A stretch of 53,262 bases of DNA from Deltaproteobacteria bacterium (GTDB lineage Bacteria > Desulfobacterota > Binatia > UBA9968). Position 1 is the first letter of the stretch, and every line of letters starts with the position of its first letter. The stretch is taken from contig JACPSE010000170.1 in the NCBI GenBank assembly GCA_016193465.1, forward strand, positions 1 through 53,262. The letters run 5' to 3'. Below are positions 1-10,171 of this stretch, piece by piece. The position numbers and the translations under genes are program-made. Under the pieces are notes generated by a model, which was not told where the DNA came from, searched no databases, and saw only the letters and a list, made by a program, of their open reading frames with translations.

Positions 1-76
1 AGGCGCGGAAAAATACCCCTTGCACCCTCCCTTCAATCATTAAACGGACTCGGCCGCGCTCCTCGACCTGTTCCAT
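1..76 (-). CDS. acyP: Acylphosphatase, N-terminal part (cut by window edge)
   Basis: Read on the minus strand from an ATG at 76, the frame stays open to the window edge and gives 25 codons. It contains the segment RLMIEGRVQGVFFRA. That is the acylphosphatase signature, in which the Arg of the GxVQGVxFR loop binds the phosphate of acyl phosphates. Small cytosolic acylphosphatases of about 90 residues hydrolyse carboxyl-phosphate bonds. A second in-frame ATG eleven codons further on is an alternative start. Only the first quarter of the gene is visible, so the C-terminal half of the active site, including the catalytic Asn, cannot be checked. The gene is divergent from the RNA-binding protein gene. 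Confidence 0.75.
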   Translation of the reverse strand, partial: MEQVEERGRVRLMIEGRVQGVFFRA

Positions 77-113
77 ACCATTCTCGTGAAGTAACCTCTT
101 ATTAACGAACATT

Positions 114-231
114 GAGGCAACAGGCAATAGTAAAAAGGCAATAGGCAACAGGAAAAAAATCCTTCCTCAAGCCTGCCGCCTCAAGCCTCACGCCTCCCTG
201 TTGCCTCATACCTCTTGCCTAGTGCCTTCCA
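114..231. repeat. Word-like inverted repeat, aggcaacagg family
   Basis: The 10-mer aggcaacagg occurs at 115-124 and 143-152. Its exact reverse complement, cctgttgcct, is at 197-206. The flanks are packed with near-copies (aggcaatag, tcaagcct, cctcttgcct), so the whole block could fold as a long imperfect hairpin. The 12-mer aggcaacaggca at 115-126 recurs exactly at 44094-44105, in front of rplK. Confidence 0.75.
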
Positions 232-237
232 AGCTGT

Positions 238-266
238 TTGACAAGAGGGTCAATCATGGCTAAGCT
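238..266 (+). promoter_or_regulatory. Predicted sigma70-type promoter of the RRM gene
   Basis: A perfect -35 box TTGACA (238-243) is followed by a 17-base spacer and a -10 box TAAGCT (261-266), which keeps the important first T, second A and last T. Transcription starting near 273 would give a leader of about 120 bases. Such long leaders are common in front of cold-inducible RNA-binding protein genes, but cold control here is only inferred. Confidence 0.5.
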
Positions 267-394
267 TGCGCCGTTTTGCGAGGGTCCTTTTACCGAAGAG
301 CGTGCCGAGGACTGTTTTCCTGTGAGAGTCTTTCGTGTCTTGCCCTTCTGTGTAAGTCGATCCAAAGCATCTTCAGGCAATAAGGAGGGCCAAC

Positions 395-700
395 ATGGGA
401 GCGAAGCTATACGTGGGGAATCTCCCCTACTCCGTGACGGAAGAGAAGCTCCAAGAACACTTCTCCCAGCACGGCTCGGTGGTGAGCGCCAGGGTCATCA
501 CGGACAAATTTAGCGGCCGGTCCAAGGGCTTCGGTTTTGTAGAGATGGGCTCCAACGAGGAAGCCGAGCGGGCCACCGCCGCCCTTAACGGAACCGAATT
601 TGAGGGCAGGACCATTGTGGTGAGCGAGGCTCGTCCTCAGCAGCCCCGTGAGCCGCGAGGCGGCGGGGGCGGCCGGCCGCCGCGTTCCGACCGGTGGTAG
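395..700 (+). CDS. Small RRM-type RNA-binding protein
   Basis: This 101-residue protein consists of one RNA recognition motif followed by a Gly/Arg/Pro-rich tail. RNP2 (LYVGNL) is near residues 5-10 and RNP1 (KGFGFVEM) near residues 44-51; their aromatic residues stack on single-stranded RNA. This is the layout of the bacterial Rbp family, cytosolic RNA chaperones often induced by cold. The ATG at 395 follows aaggagg at a good distance. It is transcribed alone from the promoter at 238-266 and converges on ligA. The family assignment is secure; the RNA targets are unknown. Confidence 0.93.
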   Translation: MGAKLYVGNLPYSVTEEKLQEHFSQHGSVVSARVITDKFSGRSKGFGFVEMGSNEEAERATAALNGTEFEGRTIVVSEARPQQPREPRGGGGGRPPRSDRW

Positions 701-726
701 CCTGTCTGCGTGCTCGCACGGGCAGG
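701..726. terminator. Possible shared terminator hairpin
   Basis: Between the converging stop codons, cctgtctgcgtg and cacgggcagg can pair imperfectly around a ctcg loop. There is no T-run on either side, so this is only a candidate bidirectional stem-loop. Confidence 0.3.
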
Positions 727-2813
<2,087 letters not shown>

Positions 2814-2869
2814 AGGAAAATTAGCATAAATGGACGGCGGCGAGAAGCAAGTGGTTGGGCTGTCCTTCA

Positions 2870-2898
2870 TTGACCCACCGGGGTGAGTGTGTTAACTA
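2870..2898 (+). promoter_or_regulatory. Weak candidate promoter of the TPR operon
   Basis: TTGACC (2870-2875), a 17-base spacer and TAACTA (2893-2898) lie just before the ATG at 2908. If used, the transcript would start within a few bases of the start codon. That would fit the absence of a Shine-Dalgarno sequence there. Confidence 0.3.
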
Positions 2899-2907
2899 GT
2901 TAAAATA

Positions 2908-4659
2908 ATGGCATTTCTAAGCTTTTTGGTAGCCCTTTTTCTCGCTTTCTTGTCAGCCTGCGTCGCCCCAGTGCCCGAGCCGGATCTTCCTCCAAAAGAA
3001 TTGATCTGGGAGCCCCAGCAGGCCCCCTTTCACGGCGAAAAAAAGGTCGAAATTCCAGCGGAGGCCAAGGCCCTCGGCCACTTTGCCAAAGGGCAAAGCC
3101 TGTTGGGCCAGGGCGAATTTAATCAGGCCTTGACAGAATTTGAGGCTGCCGTTCAGGCTGACCCTTCCAATCCCTTTTTACGTTTTCGCCTCGCAACACT
3201 CTATCTCCGAAAGGGTGACCTGAAAAAGGCCTTGAGGGAAGCGGAAGAGGCGACCCGGCTCGATCCTAAAGGAGTAGATAACCATCTGCTCTTGGCTGGC
3301 CTCTATTCCTCGATGGGAGAGGAGTCCAAGGCGGTGCGAGAGTACGAAGAAACGCTCCGCCTGGACGCCAACAATCAGGAAGCCCTTCTCTATCTGGGGG
3401 CGCTTCACCTTAAGTTGGGGGATTTTGAGAAGGCCACAAAGAGTCTCAATCAGCTCCTGGCCCTTAATCCCAATTCTATCCTTGGACATTACTATCTCGG
3501 ACGAGTGCGGGCCAAGTCCCAGCTCTATTTGGCGGCAGAGGAGAGTTATCGCAAGGCGCTCGAACTGAATCCCAAGTCCGAGGCGGTGCTGATGGAATTG
3601 GCGTTGGTCTACGAGCTCCAGGGAAAGATGGAGGACGCAATCCAGACCTACAAGAGACTCCTCCGGGGAAACGCGAAAAACCTATGGGCGACCAAACGGC
3701 TGGCCGAACTATACGTGGGGCAGAACAAGCTCGATGAAGCCCTCGCCCAGTTTCAAAAACTTCAGACTATCGAGGCGGACCCGCGCGAGGCCAGGACAAA
3801 GATTGGCCTGATCTATTACGAAAAGGGAGATTTTGAGCGGGCAGCCTCGGAGTTTAACATGGTCCTGGCTGCTGATCCGGAGAATGATCGCGTGCGTTAT
3901 TATCTCGGCTCGACCTATTCTGAGATGAAGGCCTATGATCGGGCTATGGAGGAGTTCTCCCGCATCCCGGAAAAGAGCGATTACTACGCGGACGCCCAGA
4001 TCCAGCTCGCCTATCTGTTTGATCGGCGCGAAGAGATTCCAAAAGCCATAGAGGCGGTCCTGGCGGCTTTGAAAAAGAAGAAGGACGAGAAGGAAATCCT
4101 CGCCTTGTTGGCCTCTTTGTACCGCAAGGCCAAGGATTATCCCAGGGCCATTGAAACTTGGCAGGGGATCGTGGTCTTGGACCCCAAGAGCGATCAGGCC
4201 TATTTTCAGCTCGGAGCGCTCTATGACGAGAGCAAGAACAAGGAGAAGAGCATCGAGCACATGAAAAAGGCCATCGAGCTCAACCCGCAAAATGCGGCTG
4301 CCTTAAACTATCTGGGCTACACTTGGGCGGAGATGGGTGTCCATCTCGACGAGGCCGAGAATCTCATTACGAGGGCGCTCAAGATCGAGCCCAACGATGG
4401 CTTCTATATAGATAGCCTGGGATGGGTCTATTACCAAAAGGGTGACTATAAAAGGGCTGTGGAGCAACTGGAGCGGGCGGTGGAGCTCACCAATGATGAC
4501 CCGACCATTATAGAGCATCTCGGCGATGCCTACGAAAAGGTCGGAAAGTTGGAAGGCGCCCTTAAACGCTATCGGGAAGCGCTGAAGAGATCGAAGGAAG
4601 AGGAGCAAGCGCAGAGAATCCGCGAAAAGATCCAGCGCTTAGACAAACAGTTCAAATAG
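2908..4659 (+). CDS. Tetratricopeptide-repeat lipoprotein
   Basis: This 583-residue protein starts with a short hydrophobic signal ending in a lipobox (LSAC, acylated Cys18), so it is probably anchored to a membrane facing the periplasm. From about residue 55 onward it is an almost unbroken series of TPR units, recognisable by repeated A-x-x-Y/F, A-L-x-x-DP and L-x-P motifs. TPR solenoids are protein-binding scaffolds; the partner is unknown. The next gene encodes another lipoprotein, which suggests joint work at the outer membrane. No Shine-Dalgarno sequence precedes the ATG. The stop codon lies inside a repeat block. Confidence 0.9.
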   Translation: MAFLSFLVALFLAFLSACVAPVPEPDLPPKELIWEPQQAPFHGEKKVEIPAEAKALGHFAKGQSLLGQGEFNQALTEFEAAVQADPSNPFLRFRLATLYLRKGDLKKALREAEEATRLDPKGVDNHLLLAGLYSSMGEESKAVREYEETLRLDANNQEALLYLGALHLKLGDFEKATKSLNQLLALNPNSILGHYYLGRVRAKSQLYLAAEESYRKALELNPKSEAVLMELALVYELQGKMEDAIQTYKRLLRGNAKNLWATKRLAELYVGQNKLDEALAQFQKLQTIEADPREARTKIGLIYYEKGDFERAASEFNMVLAADPENDRVRYYLGSTYSEMKAYDRAMEEFSRIPEKSDYYADAQIQLAYLFDRREEIPKAIEAVLAALKKKKDEKEILALLASLYRKAKDYPRAIETWQGIVVLDPKSDQAYFQLGALYDESKNKEKSIEHMKKAIELNPQNAAALNYLGYTWAEMGVHLDEAENLITRALKIEPNDGFYIDSLGWVYYQKGDYKRAVEQLERAVELTNDDPTIIEHLGDAYEKVGKLEGALKRYREALKRSKEEEQAQRIREKIQRLDKQFK

Positions 4660-4740
4660 TTCAAGACGTTCAAATGGTTCAAGACGATAAAGAAGCTGAA
4701 ACCCATTAAACGATTCAAACGGTTTAAACGACTCGAACAA
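4645..4740. repeat. Word-like repeat, ttcaaa/tttaaacg family
   Basis: Direct copies of gttcaaa/gttcaag (4650-4685) are followed by cgattcaaacgg and gtttaaacga (4711-4731) and then ctcgaac. The self-complementary 10-mer region gtttaaacga at 4722-4731 recurs at 50601-50610, between rpoB and rpoC. The block contains the stop codon of the TPR gene. It is also in frame with the following lipoprotein and would encode a basic segment rich in Lys, Arg and Phe. Confidence 0.7.
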
Positions 4741-4809
4741 TTAGGTCGGAAGGGACGCGTTTGTCTGCCGTCTATCATCGGCCTCATCCTGCTGGGGATT
4801 TCGAGCTGC

Positions 4810-5547
4810 GTGTCGGTTGCGCCCCGGGTAACCACATCGCCTGACAATCACCTCTCCCAGAGACCGGATACCGGGGAGCTGGTCAAAAGGTTAGGCAGCA
4901 GGCTCCGTCAGTTTCAATCTCTGCGCACTTTGGCTACGGTTTCTTATTGGGGGACAGACGGCAGGGGCGGTTTTCAGGAGGCCGTCCTGGTTCAACGGCC
5001 TGACCGGCTGCGCCTGGAGACCCTTTCTCCACTGGGGGCCATCTTGATCGTGACCGTTGATGCCGATGAGATCGCCGGATTCCATCCGCGCGAGGGACTC
5101 TTCTACCGCGGCAGGAGCTCTAAGGAAAATCTCTTCCGTTACACCCACATTCCTCTGGCGCTGGGCGAGTTGACTTCCCTTCTGATGGGTCTGCCGCCAG
5201 TGGAGATCCCGGCGCGATGGCAAGATGGGGAAGGCTCTGTTTATTGGGAGATCGGCGGAGGCGGAAAGGAAAGGATCGCCTTTCATCCCACGCTCGGCGT
5301 TCCGACGCAGTGGGAGCGCTCCGGCGCCGACGGGGAGATCGAGCTGAGCGCTCTGTTCTCGGATTTTTCCGAAACGCCCGCCGGTTTATTCCCGTTAAAG
5401 ATTGTTCTTGAGAACCCTGTCCAGCAAAGGCGGTTGGAGATCCGCTATCAGGAGCCAGAGTTGAACATCGTACTGTCTTTGCCGCTTTTCGTCCAGGAAA
5501 AACCCGCGACCGCGAGAGAGATTCCGCTGGAATCTTTGGGGGGATGA
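4810..5547 (+). CDS. LolA/LolB-like lipoprotein (DUF4292 type), start uncertain
   Basis: From the first standard start (GTG 4810) this gives 245 residues resembling the DUF4292 group of LolA/LolB-like proteins. Features include an early Lys/Arg helix (LVKRLGSRLRQFQSL), a strand ending VQRPDRLRLETLSPLGA, and a C-terminal half-barrel. Such proteins have a hydrophobic cavity for lipids or lipoproteins. The frame is open upstream to 4660 and there encodes a clear lipoprotein signal: a basic stretch, then IIGLILLGISSC with the lipobox Cys just before GTG 4810. No ATG, GTG or TTG precedes that signal in frame, so the real start may be CTG 4696 or another rare codon. Otherwise there is a frameshift in the repeat. 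The gene is probably co-transcribed with the TPR gene. Confidence 0.75.
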   Translation: MSVAPRVTTSPDNHLSQRPDTGELVKRLGSRLRQFQSLRTLATVSYWGTDGRGGFQEAVLVQRPDRLRLETLSPLGAILIVTVDADEIAGFHPREGLFYRGRSSKENLFRYTHIPLALGELTSLLMGLPPVEIPARWQDGEGSVYWEIGGGGKERIAFHPTLGVPTQWERSGADGEIELSALFSDFSETPAGLFPLKIVLENPVQQRRLEIRYQEPELNIVLSLPLFVQEKPATAREIPLESLGG

Positions 5548-5553
5548 GGGAAC

Positions 5554-7203
5554 GTGAGATTTTTTCTCGCTCTGTCTGCGGCGCTGACTTTATCTCTGAG
5601 CGGGTGCGGCGACGGCCGGAGGGCCGAGACAAAAAGGACTCAGCCGCAGGCCGCGAGCCAACAGCCCACCCATGGCGATACGGTGGTGGAGGGCTCCATA
5701 GGCGACGCGACCACGCTGATTCCCATGCTGGCCTCAGACAGCGCCTCCCACAGTATCTCCGGCCTGATTTTTAACGGCCTGGTTAAATACGATAAGGATG
5801 TCCGCTTGACAGGCGACCTGGCCGAGTCCTGGGAGGTGGGTCAGGGCGGGCTGCAGATCACTTTTAAGTTGCGTCGCGGCGTCAAATGGCAAGACGGTTC
5901 TCCGTTTACGGCGAGGGACGTTCTTTTCGGTTTTCAGACCATCACCGATCCTAAAACTCCCACGGCCTACGCGGAAGACTTCCGTCAGGTAAAAAAAGCG
6001 GAGGCGATCGACGACTATACATTTCGCGTCACCTATGAGAAGCCCTTTGCCCCCGCGCTCACCAGCTGGGGCAACCTGGTGGTCTTGCCGAAACATCTCC
6101 TCGAGGGAAAAGATATCGCCAAGAGCGAGCTGGGGCGCAACCCGGTCGGGACCGGTCCCTATCGATTCCGTGAGTGGATCTCCAGAGACCGGGTCATCCT
6201 CGAGGCCAATCCGGATTACTTCGAGGGGAGACCTTACCTGGACCGCTACGTCATACGGGTGATCCCGGATTTAGCCACCATGTTCCTGGAGTTGAAGGCG
6301 GGCGGCTTGGACCTCATGGGGTTGACCCCGATCCAGTACAAGCGCCAGACCGATGATCGTTTCTTCCAGGAGAGCTACCGCAAGTACCGTTACCTGGCGA
6401 ATGCTTACACCTATTTGGGCTATAACCTCTTGGAGCCGAAATTTAGGGATAAGAGGGTTCGGCAGGCGCTATCCTATGCCATCGATAAAGAGGAGATCAT
6501 CAAAGTGGTCTTGTTGGGGCTTGGCGTGCCGGCCACTGGACCCTACAAGCCTGGCCTCTGGTTCTACAACCCCGATGTGAAAAAATACCCTTTTGATCCT
6601 GCTAAGGCGATCGCCTTGCTTAAGGAGGCCGGTTGGGAGGATCGGGATGGAGACGGCATACTGGATAAGGACGGCATGCCCTTTGAGTTTACCGTGGTGA
6701 CGAACGAGGGAAATCCGGTGCGGCAGAGGACAGCGGTCGTGATTCAGGAGAGGCTTAAGAAAATCGGCATCAGGATGAAGATCCGGGTCATCGAGTGGTC
6801 CGCGTTTATCAACGAGTTTATTGATAAAAAGGACTTTGAGGCGACGATCCTGGGTTGGACGACCGGTTTCGAGCCGGATCCGTACGATATCTGGCATTCG
6901 AGCAAGACCGGAAAGAAGGAGCTGAATTTTATTTCCTTCAAGAATGGCGAGGTTGACGAGCTCCTCGAAAAAGGACGGCGCACGTTTGACCAGGAAAAGC
7001 GCAAGGAGATTTACTTCCGGCTGCAGGAGATTTTGGCGGAGGAACAGCCCTACACGTTTCTCTACGTGCCCGAGGCTCTGCCCATCGTCCATTCCAGGGT
7101 CTATGGTATTGAGCCGTCGCCTCTCGGAATCAGCTATAACTTCTACCGCTGGTATGTCCCTCAAGGGCTGCAGCGGTATGATCGGTTGGCGCTGGCACCG
7201 TAA
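5554..7203 (+). CDS. Peptide-type ABC transporter substrate-binding lipoprotein
   Basis: This 549-residue protein has a lipoprotein signal (SLSGC, Cys18) and the SBP family 5 fold used by dipeptide, oligopeptide and nickel importers. Typical segments are LAESWEVG, FKLRRGVKWQDGSPFTARDV near residues 95-125 and NPVGTGPYRFREW near 190. RVRQALSYAIDKEEI follows near 305. It would capture a peptide or peptide-like ligand outside the inner membrane and deliver it to the permeases encoded downstream. The GTG start lies six bases after the previous stop. The ligand cannot be read from sequence. Confidence 0.93.
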   Translation: MRFFLALSAALTLSLSGCGDGRRAETKRTQPQAASQQPTHGDTVVEGSIGDATTLIPMLASDSASHSISGLIFNGLVKYDKDVRLTGDLAESWEVGQGGLQITFKLRRGVKWQDGSPFTARDVLFGFQTITDPKTPTAYAEDFRQVKKAEAIDDYTFRVTYEKPFAPALTSWGNLVVLPKHLLEGKDIAKSELGRNPVGTGPYRFREWISRDRVILEANPDYFEGRPYLDRYVIRVIPDLATMFLELKAGGLDLMGLTPIQYKRQTDDRFFQESYRKYRYLANAYTYLGYNLLEPKFRDKRVRQALSYAIDKEEIIKVVLLGLGVPATGPYKPGLWFYNPDVKKYPFDPAKAIALLKEAGWEDRDGDGILDKDGMPFEFTVVTNEGNPVRQRTAVVIQERLKKIGIRMKIRVIEWSAFINEFIDKKDFEATILGWTTGFEPDPYDIWHSSKTGKKELNFISFKNGEVDELLEKGRRTFDQEKRKEIYFRLQEILAEEQPYTFLYVPEALPIVHSRVYGIEPSPLGISYNFYRWYVPQGLQRYDRLALAP

Positions 7204-7262
7204 ACAGCAGTCAGCCGTCAGCGGTCAGCAGACAGTTTTCAATCCTAAGCTGAGAGCTGAAC
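7202..7262. repeat. Word-like repeat, cagcagtcagccgtcagc family
   Basis: The 18-mer cagcagtcagccgtcagc (7205-7222) and the 14-mer aagctgagagctga (7247-7260) form imperfect inverted arms. Both recur exactly and in the same order between rplJ and rplL (45928-45945 and 45961-45974), almost 39 kb away. Confidence 0.85.
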
Positions 7263-7284
7263 GCTTTCTGGCTGGAGTTTTCTT

Positions 7285-8268
7285 ATGGCGAGCTATTTGA
7301 TCCGCAGGATCCTGACCTTGATCCCGCTTTTTTTTGGTATCACGCTGATCTCTTTTGTCGTGGTCCATCTTGCCCCTGGAAGCCCCATCGACGTGCTCGC
7401 GGACCTCAATCCCAAAATGACCGCAGAGGCCAAGCAGAGGTTGATCAGCTATTACGGCCTGGACAAGCCATTGCACGAGCGCTATTTCCAATGGCTGCGC
7501 CGTTTTGTCTCGCTGGATTTCGGCGTTTCCTTTTCTCCGGATCGCCGGCCGGTAATAGAAAAGATCAGGGAAACGCTCCCCATCACGATTATCATCAACG
7601 CCCTGTCCTTGCTGCTCATTTTGCTGGTGGCCATACCCATCGGGGCGTACTCCGCCTCGCACCCCTATTCGACTTTCGATAAATCCCTGACGCTCTTTGT
7701 TTATGTCGGCTTCGCCATACCAACTTTCTGGCTGGCGCTGCTTGCCCTGATCCTGTTTTCCGTTCAGCTCGAGTGGCTGCCCATTTCCGGCCTTAAATCG
7801 CTCGACTATGCCAGACTCTCCTTGCCCGGCAGGATGTGGGACGTCACCTCCCATCTGATTCTGCCGGTTTTGCTCTCGGCCTTTGGCGGGCTTGCGGGCC
7901 TTTCCCGTTATATGCGGGGAAGCATGCTGGAAGTGATGCGCCAGGAGTATATTACAGCCGCCCGCTCCAAGGGGCTTTCCGAGAGGGAGGTCGTCTATAA
8001 ACATGCGCTGCGGAACGCCCTCCTCCCGGTAGTCACCGTCCTGGGGCTGTCGGTTCCCGGCCTGATCGGGGGCTCAGTGATCTTCGAGCAGATCTTTGCC
8101 ATCCCTGGCATGGGCAGGCTCTTTTACTCCGGCGTCATGAGCCGGGACTATCCGCTGGTCATGGGCGTACTCGCCATCGGCGCGTTCTTGACGCTGCTGG
8201 GAAATCTGCTGGCAGATATTTCCTACGCCCTGGTGGATCCGCGCATCCGCAGAGGAGGACGGGGATGA
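7285..8268 (+). CDS. Peptide-type ABC transporter permease 1 (DppB/OppB class)
   Basis: This 327-residue inner-membrane protein has an N-terminal membrane anchor ([21 protein letters not shown]), followed by a periplasmic segment and five more membrane spans. The cytoplasmic EAA loop, where the ATPase docks, lies around residues 205-245 ([20 protein letters not shown]). The ending [25 protein letters not shown] is typical of DppB. Its stop codon overlaps the start of the second permease (ATGA). A GGAG sits 9 bases before ATG 7285. Confidence 0.95.
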   Translation: MASYLIRRILTLIPLFFGITLISFVVVHLAPGSPIDVLADLNPKMTAEAKQRLISYYGLDKPLHERYFQWLRRFVSLDFGVSFSPDRRPVIEKIRETLPITIIINALSLLLILLVAIPIGAYSASHPYSTFDKSLTLFVYVGFAIPTFWLALLALILFSVQLEWLPISGLKSLDYARLSLPGRMWDVTSHLILPVLLSAFGGLAGLSRYMRGSMLEVMRQEYITAARSKGLSEREVVYKHALRNALLPVVTVLGLSVPGLIGGSVIFEQIFAIPGMGRLFYSGVMSRDYPLVMGVLAIGAFLTLLGNLLADISYALVDPRIRRGGRG

Positions 8269-9030
8269 GCCGGAATCCTTTCTGGAGGTCCGTGCGCCAA
8301 AACCCTTTGACCCTTTTTGGTGGGGCTGTGGTGCTGTTGCTTTTCGTCATCGCCCTGGCGGCGCCGATCCTTCCAATCCGCGATCCTTACAGCATCGACG
8401 CGGACGCAGTCTTGCAGGCCCCCAGTCTCAGCCATCCCTTCGGTACCGACGAGCTTGGGCGCGATGTCTTCAGCCGGGTGATCTACGGCTCGCGGATCTC
8501 GCTCTGGGTGGGCTTCGTCTCTGTGGGTATCGCCCTTTTGATTGGCACCTTGCTCGGCTCTCTGGCGGGGTATTACGGGCGCTGGGTGGACGGATTGATC
8601 ATGCGCTTTGTCGATGTCATGCTCTGTTTTCCTACCTTCTTCCTGATTCTGGCCGTGATCGCATTTTTAGAGCCGAGTATCGGCACCATCATGGCCATCA
8701 TCGGTCTTACCGGGTGGATGGGGGTATGCCGCCTGGTCCGTGCGGAGTTTCTAAGTCTGAAAGAGAGGGATTTCGTTCAGTCGGCCCGTGCCCTGGGTGT
8801 GGGGAACCCGAGGATCATCCTGCATCATATTTTGCCCAACAGCCTCACGCCTGTTATGATCGCCGCCGAGTTGGGGCAATATTTTGACCTCAGGAAAGGA
8901 CAATATCCAGATCGCCTGGTGGCTTTCGTTGTTTCCGGGCGTAGCCATCCTCGTAACAGTCCTATCCTACAACCTACTAGGCGAAGGGCTACGCGATGCC
9001 CTGGACCCCAGGCTTCGGGGCTCCCGTTAA
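8265..9030 (+). pseudogene. Peptide-type ABC permease 2 (DppC class), broken by an internal deletion
   Basis: Codons 1-202 (8265-8870) encode a normal DppC-type permease: an N-terminal span, the HPFGTDELGRDVFSR periplasmic motif and the EAA loop ending [15 protein letters not shown]. The same frame then becomes unrelated sequence and runs to a stop at 9110, overlapping the next gene. The true C-terminus continues in the frame starting at 8872: [20 protein letters not shown], then [20 protein letters not shown] and [12 protein letters not shown], with a stop at 9028-9030. Compared with E. coli DppC, about 26 codons (the SFLGLG-PPTPSWG section and its membrane helix) are missing, and the net loss is 3n+2 bases. 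It is either a pseudogene or an assembly error. Confidence 0.85.
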
Positions 9031-9087
9031 AAGAGCTTGACGTTGCTGGAAGGATCAAATATGGAGGGCTAATCCTGGGACTGAGCC

Positions 9088-10053
9088 ATGGCCGGGTTGA
9101 TTCGCATTAGAGATCTTCGCACCTCTTTTTTTACTTCTGACGGCGAGCTAAAAGCCGTGGATGGGGTAAGCCTTGAGGTCGAAGAGGGCAAGACGTTGGG
9201 TTTGGTAGGGGAGTCGGGCTGCGGTAAGAGCGTCACCGCGCTTTCGATCCTGCGTCTGGTGCCCTCGCCTCCGGGTAAGATAGTCGGAGGCGAGATCTTC
9301 TATCGCGACCGCGATCTTTTGAAGCTCAACGGAGAGGCGATGCGTAAGATTCGCGGTAACGAGATCTCGATGATTTTCCAGGAGCCGATGACCTCTCTGA
9401 ATCCTGTCTTTACCGTCGGAAACCAGATCGGCGAGGCGATCCGTCTGCACCAGGGCCTGGGCAAGAAGGAGACGAGGGAAAAAACTATTGAGATGCTCCG
9501 GCTGGTGAAGATCGCCGACCCCGAGTCTAGGATTGACGACTACCCGCACCAACTCAGCGGCGGGATGCGTCAAAGGGTGATGATCGCCATGGCCCTCTCT
9601 TGCAATCCCAGCCTGTTGATAGCGGACGAGCCAACCACAGCGTTGGATGTGACCATCCAGGCACAAATCCTGGACCTAATGAAAGAGCTGCAGGGGCGGC
9701 TCGGTATGTCCCTGTTGCTCATCACGCATGATTTGGGTGTGGTGGCCGAGCAGGCAGATGAGGTCGCGATCATGTACGCGGGCAAAGTCGTGGAGCGGGC
9801 CGAGGCCAAGGAGATCTTCAATCGTCCTCTGCATCCCTACACCGTCGGGCTATTGAATTCTCTGCCCGGGATCGGCGGCGATAAGAAAAAGAGATTGGAA
9901 GCTATACCCGGCATGGTGCCGAGTCCGCTGGAGCTGCCCGGCGGCTGCCGTTTCCGGGATCGTTGCCCCAAGGCCGCAGGGAGCTGCGCCGAGGCAGAAC
10001 CCGCATTGATAGAAAAGGAGAAGGATCACTGGGTCGCGTGTTACTTTGCATGA
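9088..10053 (+). CDS. Peptide-type ABC transporter ATPase 1 (DppD/OppD class)
   Basis: This 321-residue ATPase powers import through the two permeases. It has Walker A GESGCGKS (41-48), signature [12 protein letters not shown] and Walker [13 protein letters not shown]. The C-terminal oligopeptide/dipeptide extension carries [14 protein letters not shown], a cysteine cluster usual in this subfamily. The ATG at 9088 lies within the frameshifted tail of the broken permease but 57 bases after that gene's ancestral stop, which supports 9030 as the original end. Its coding frame is intact even though its permease partner is not. Confidence 0.96.
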   Translation: MAGLIRIRDLRTSFFTSDGELKAVDGVSLEVEEGKTLGLVGESGCGKSVTALSILRLVPSPPGKIVGGEIFYRDRDLLKLNGEAMRKIRGNEISMIFQEPMTSLNPVFTVGNQIGEAIRLHQGLGKKETREKTIEMLRLVKIADPESRIDDYPHQLSGGMRQRVMIAMALSCNPSLLIADEPTTALDVTIQAQILDLMKELQGRLGMSLLLITHDLGVVAEQADEVAIMYAGKVVERAEAKEIFNRPLHPYTVGLLNSLPGIGGDKKKRLEAIPGMVPSPLELPGGCRFRDRCPKAAGSCAEAEPALIEKEKDHWVACYFA

Positions 10054-10054
10054 A

Positions 10055-10171
10055 ATCGTGGCTCGTGATCGTTGCTCGTGCTCGGTGCTTTCCTCGAACT
10101 AGAGAGGTGAGCATAAACTCTCTCAGTGAGGCACGAACACGAATCACGAACACGAATCACGAGCACGAACT
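10055..10171. repeat. Word-like inverted repeat, cgtgctcgtgat / gcacgaacacga family
   Basis: The left arm repeats gctcgtgatcg, gctcgtgctcg. The right arm repeats cacgaacacgaatcacga and ends gagcacgaact just before the next ATG. The 8-mer ctcgtgat (10062-10069) is inverted exactly as atcacgag (10156-10163). The 12-mer gcacgaacacga (10131-10142) recurs at 35949-35960, at the end of der. The block fills nearly all of the 118-base spacer. Confidence 0.85.

Larger units (their letters stand above)
77..394. other. Divergent intergenic region: repeat, promoter and long leader
   Basis: This 318-base stretch between the divergent acyP and RRM genes has no convincing gene. It holds a word-like inverted repeat (114-231), then a sigma70-type promoter (238-266), and then about 120 bases of untranslated leader ending in a strong Shine-Dalgarno sequence (aaggagg) before 395. 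An overlapping frame from 238 to 513 can be read, but it crosses the promoter and the RRM gene in another frame and resembles no known protein. Confidence 0.6.

Noticed and set aside
114-231. CRISPR array
   Set aside because: The repeated words are short, degenerate, unevenly spaced and partly inverted. There are no constant repeats with unique spacers, and no cas genes.
238-513. A plus-strand frame overlapping the start of the RRM gene
   Set aside because: It starts inside the promoter, has no known similarity and overlaps a certain gene in another frame.
4657-4810. Readthrough of the TPR gene's TAG to make one TPR-lipoprotein fusion
   Set aside because: The frames agree, but a second lipoprotein signal with its own lipobox Cys would then lie inside the chain, which makes a fusion unlikely. 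Kept only as one option in the start-codon finding.
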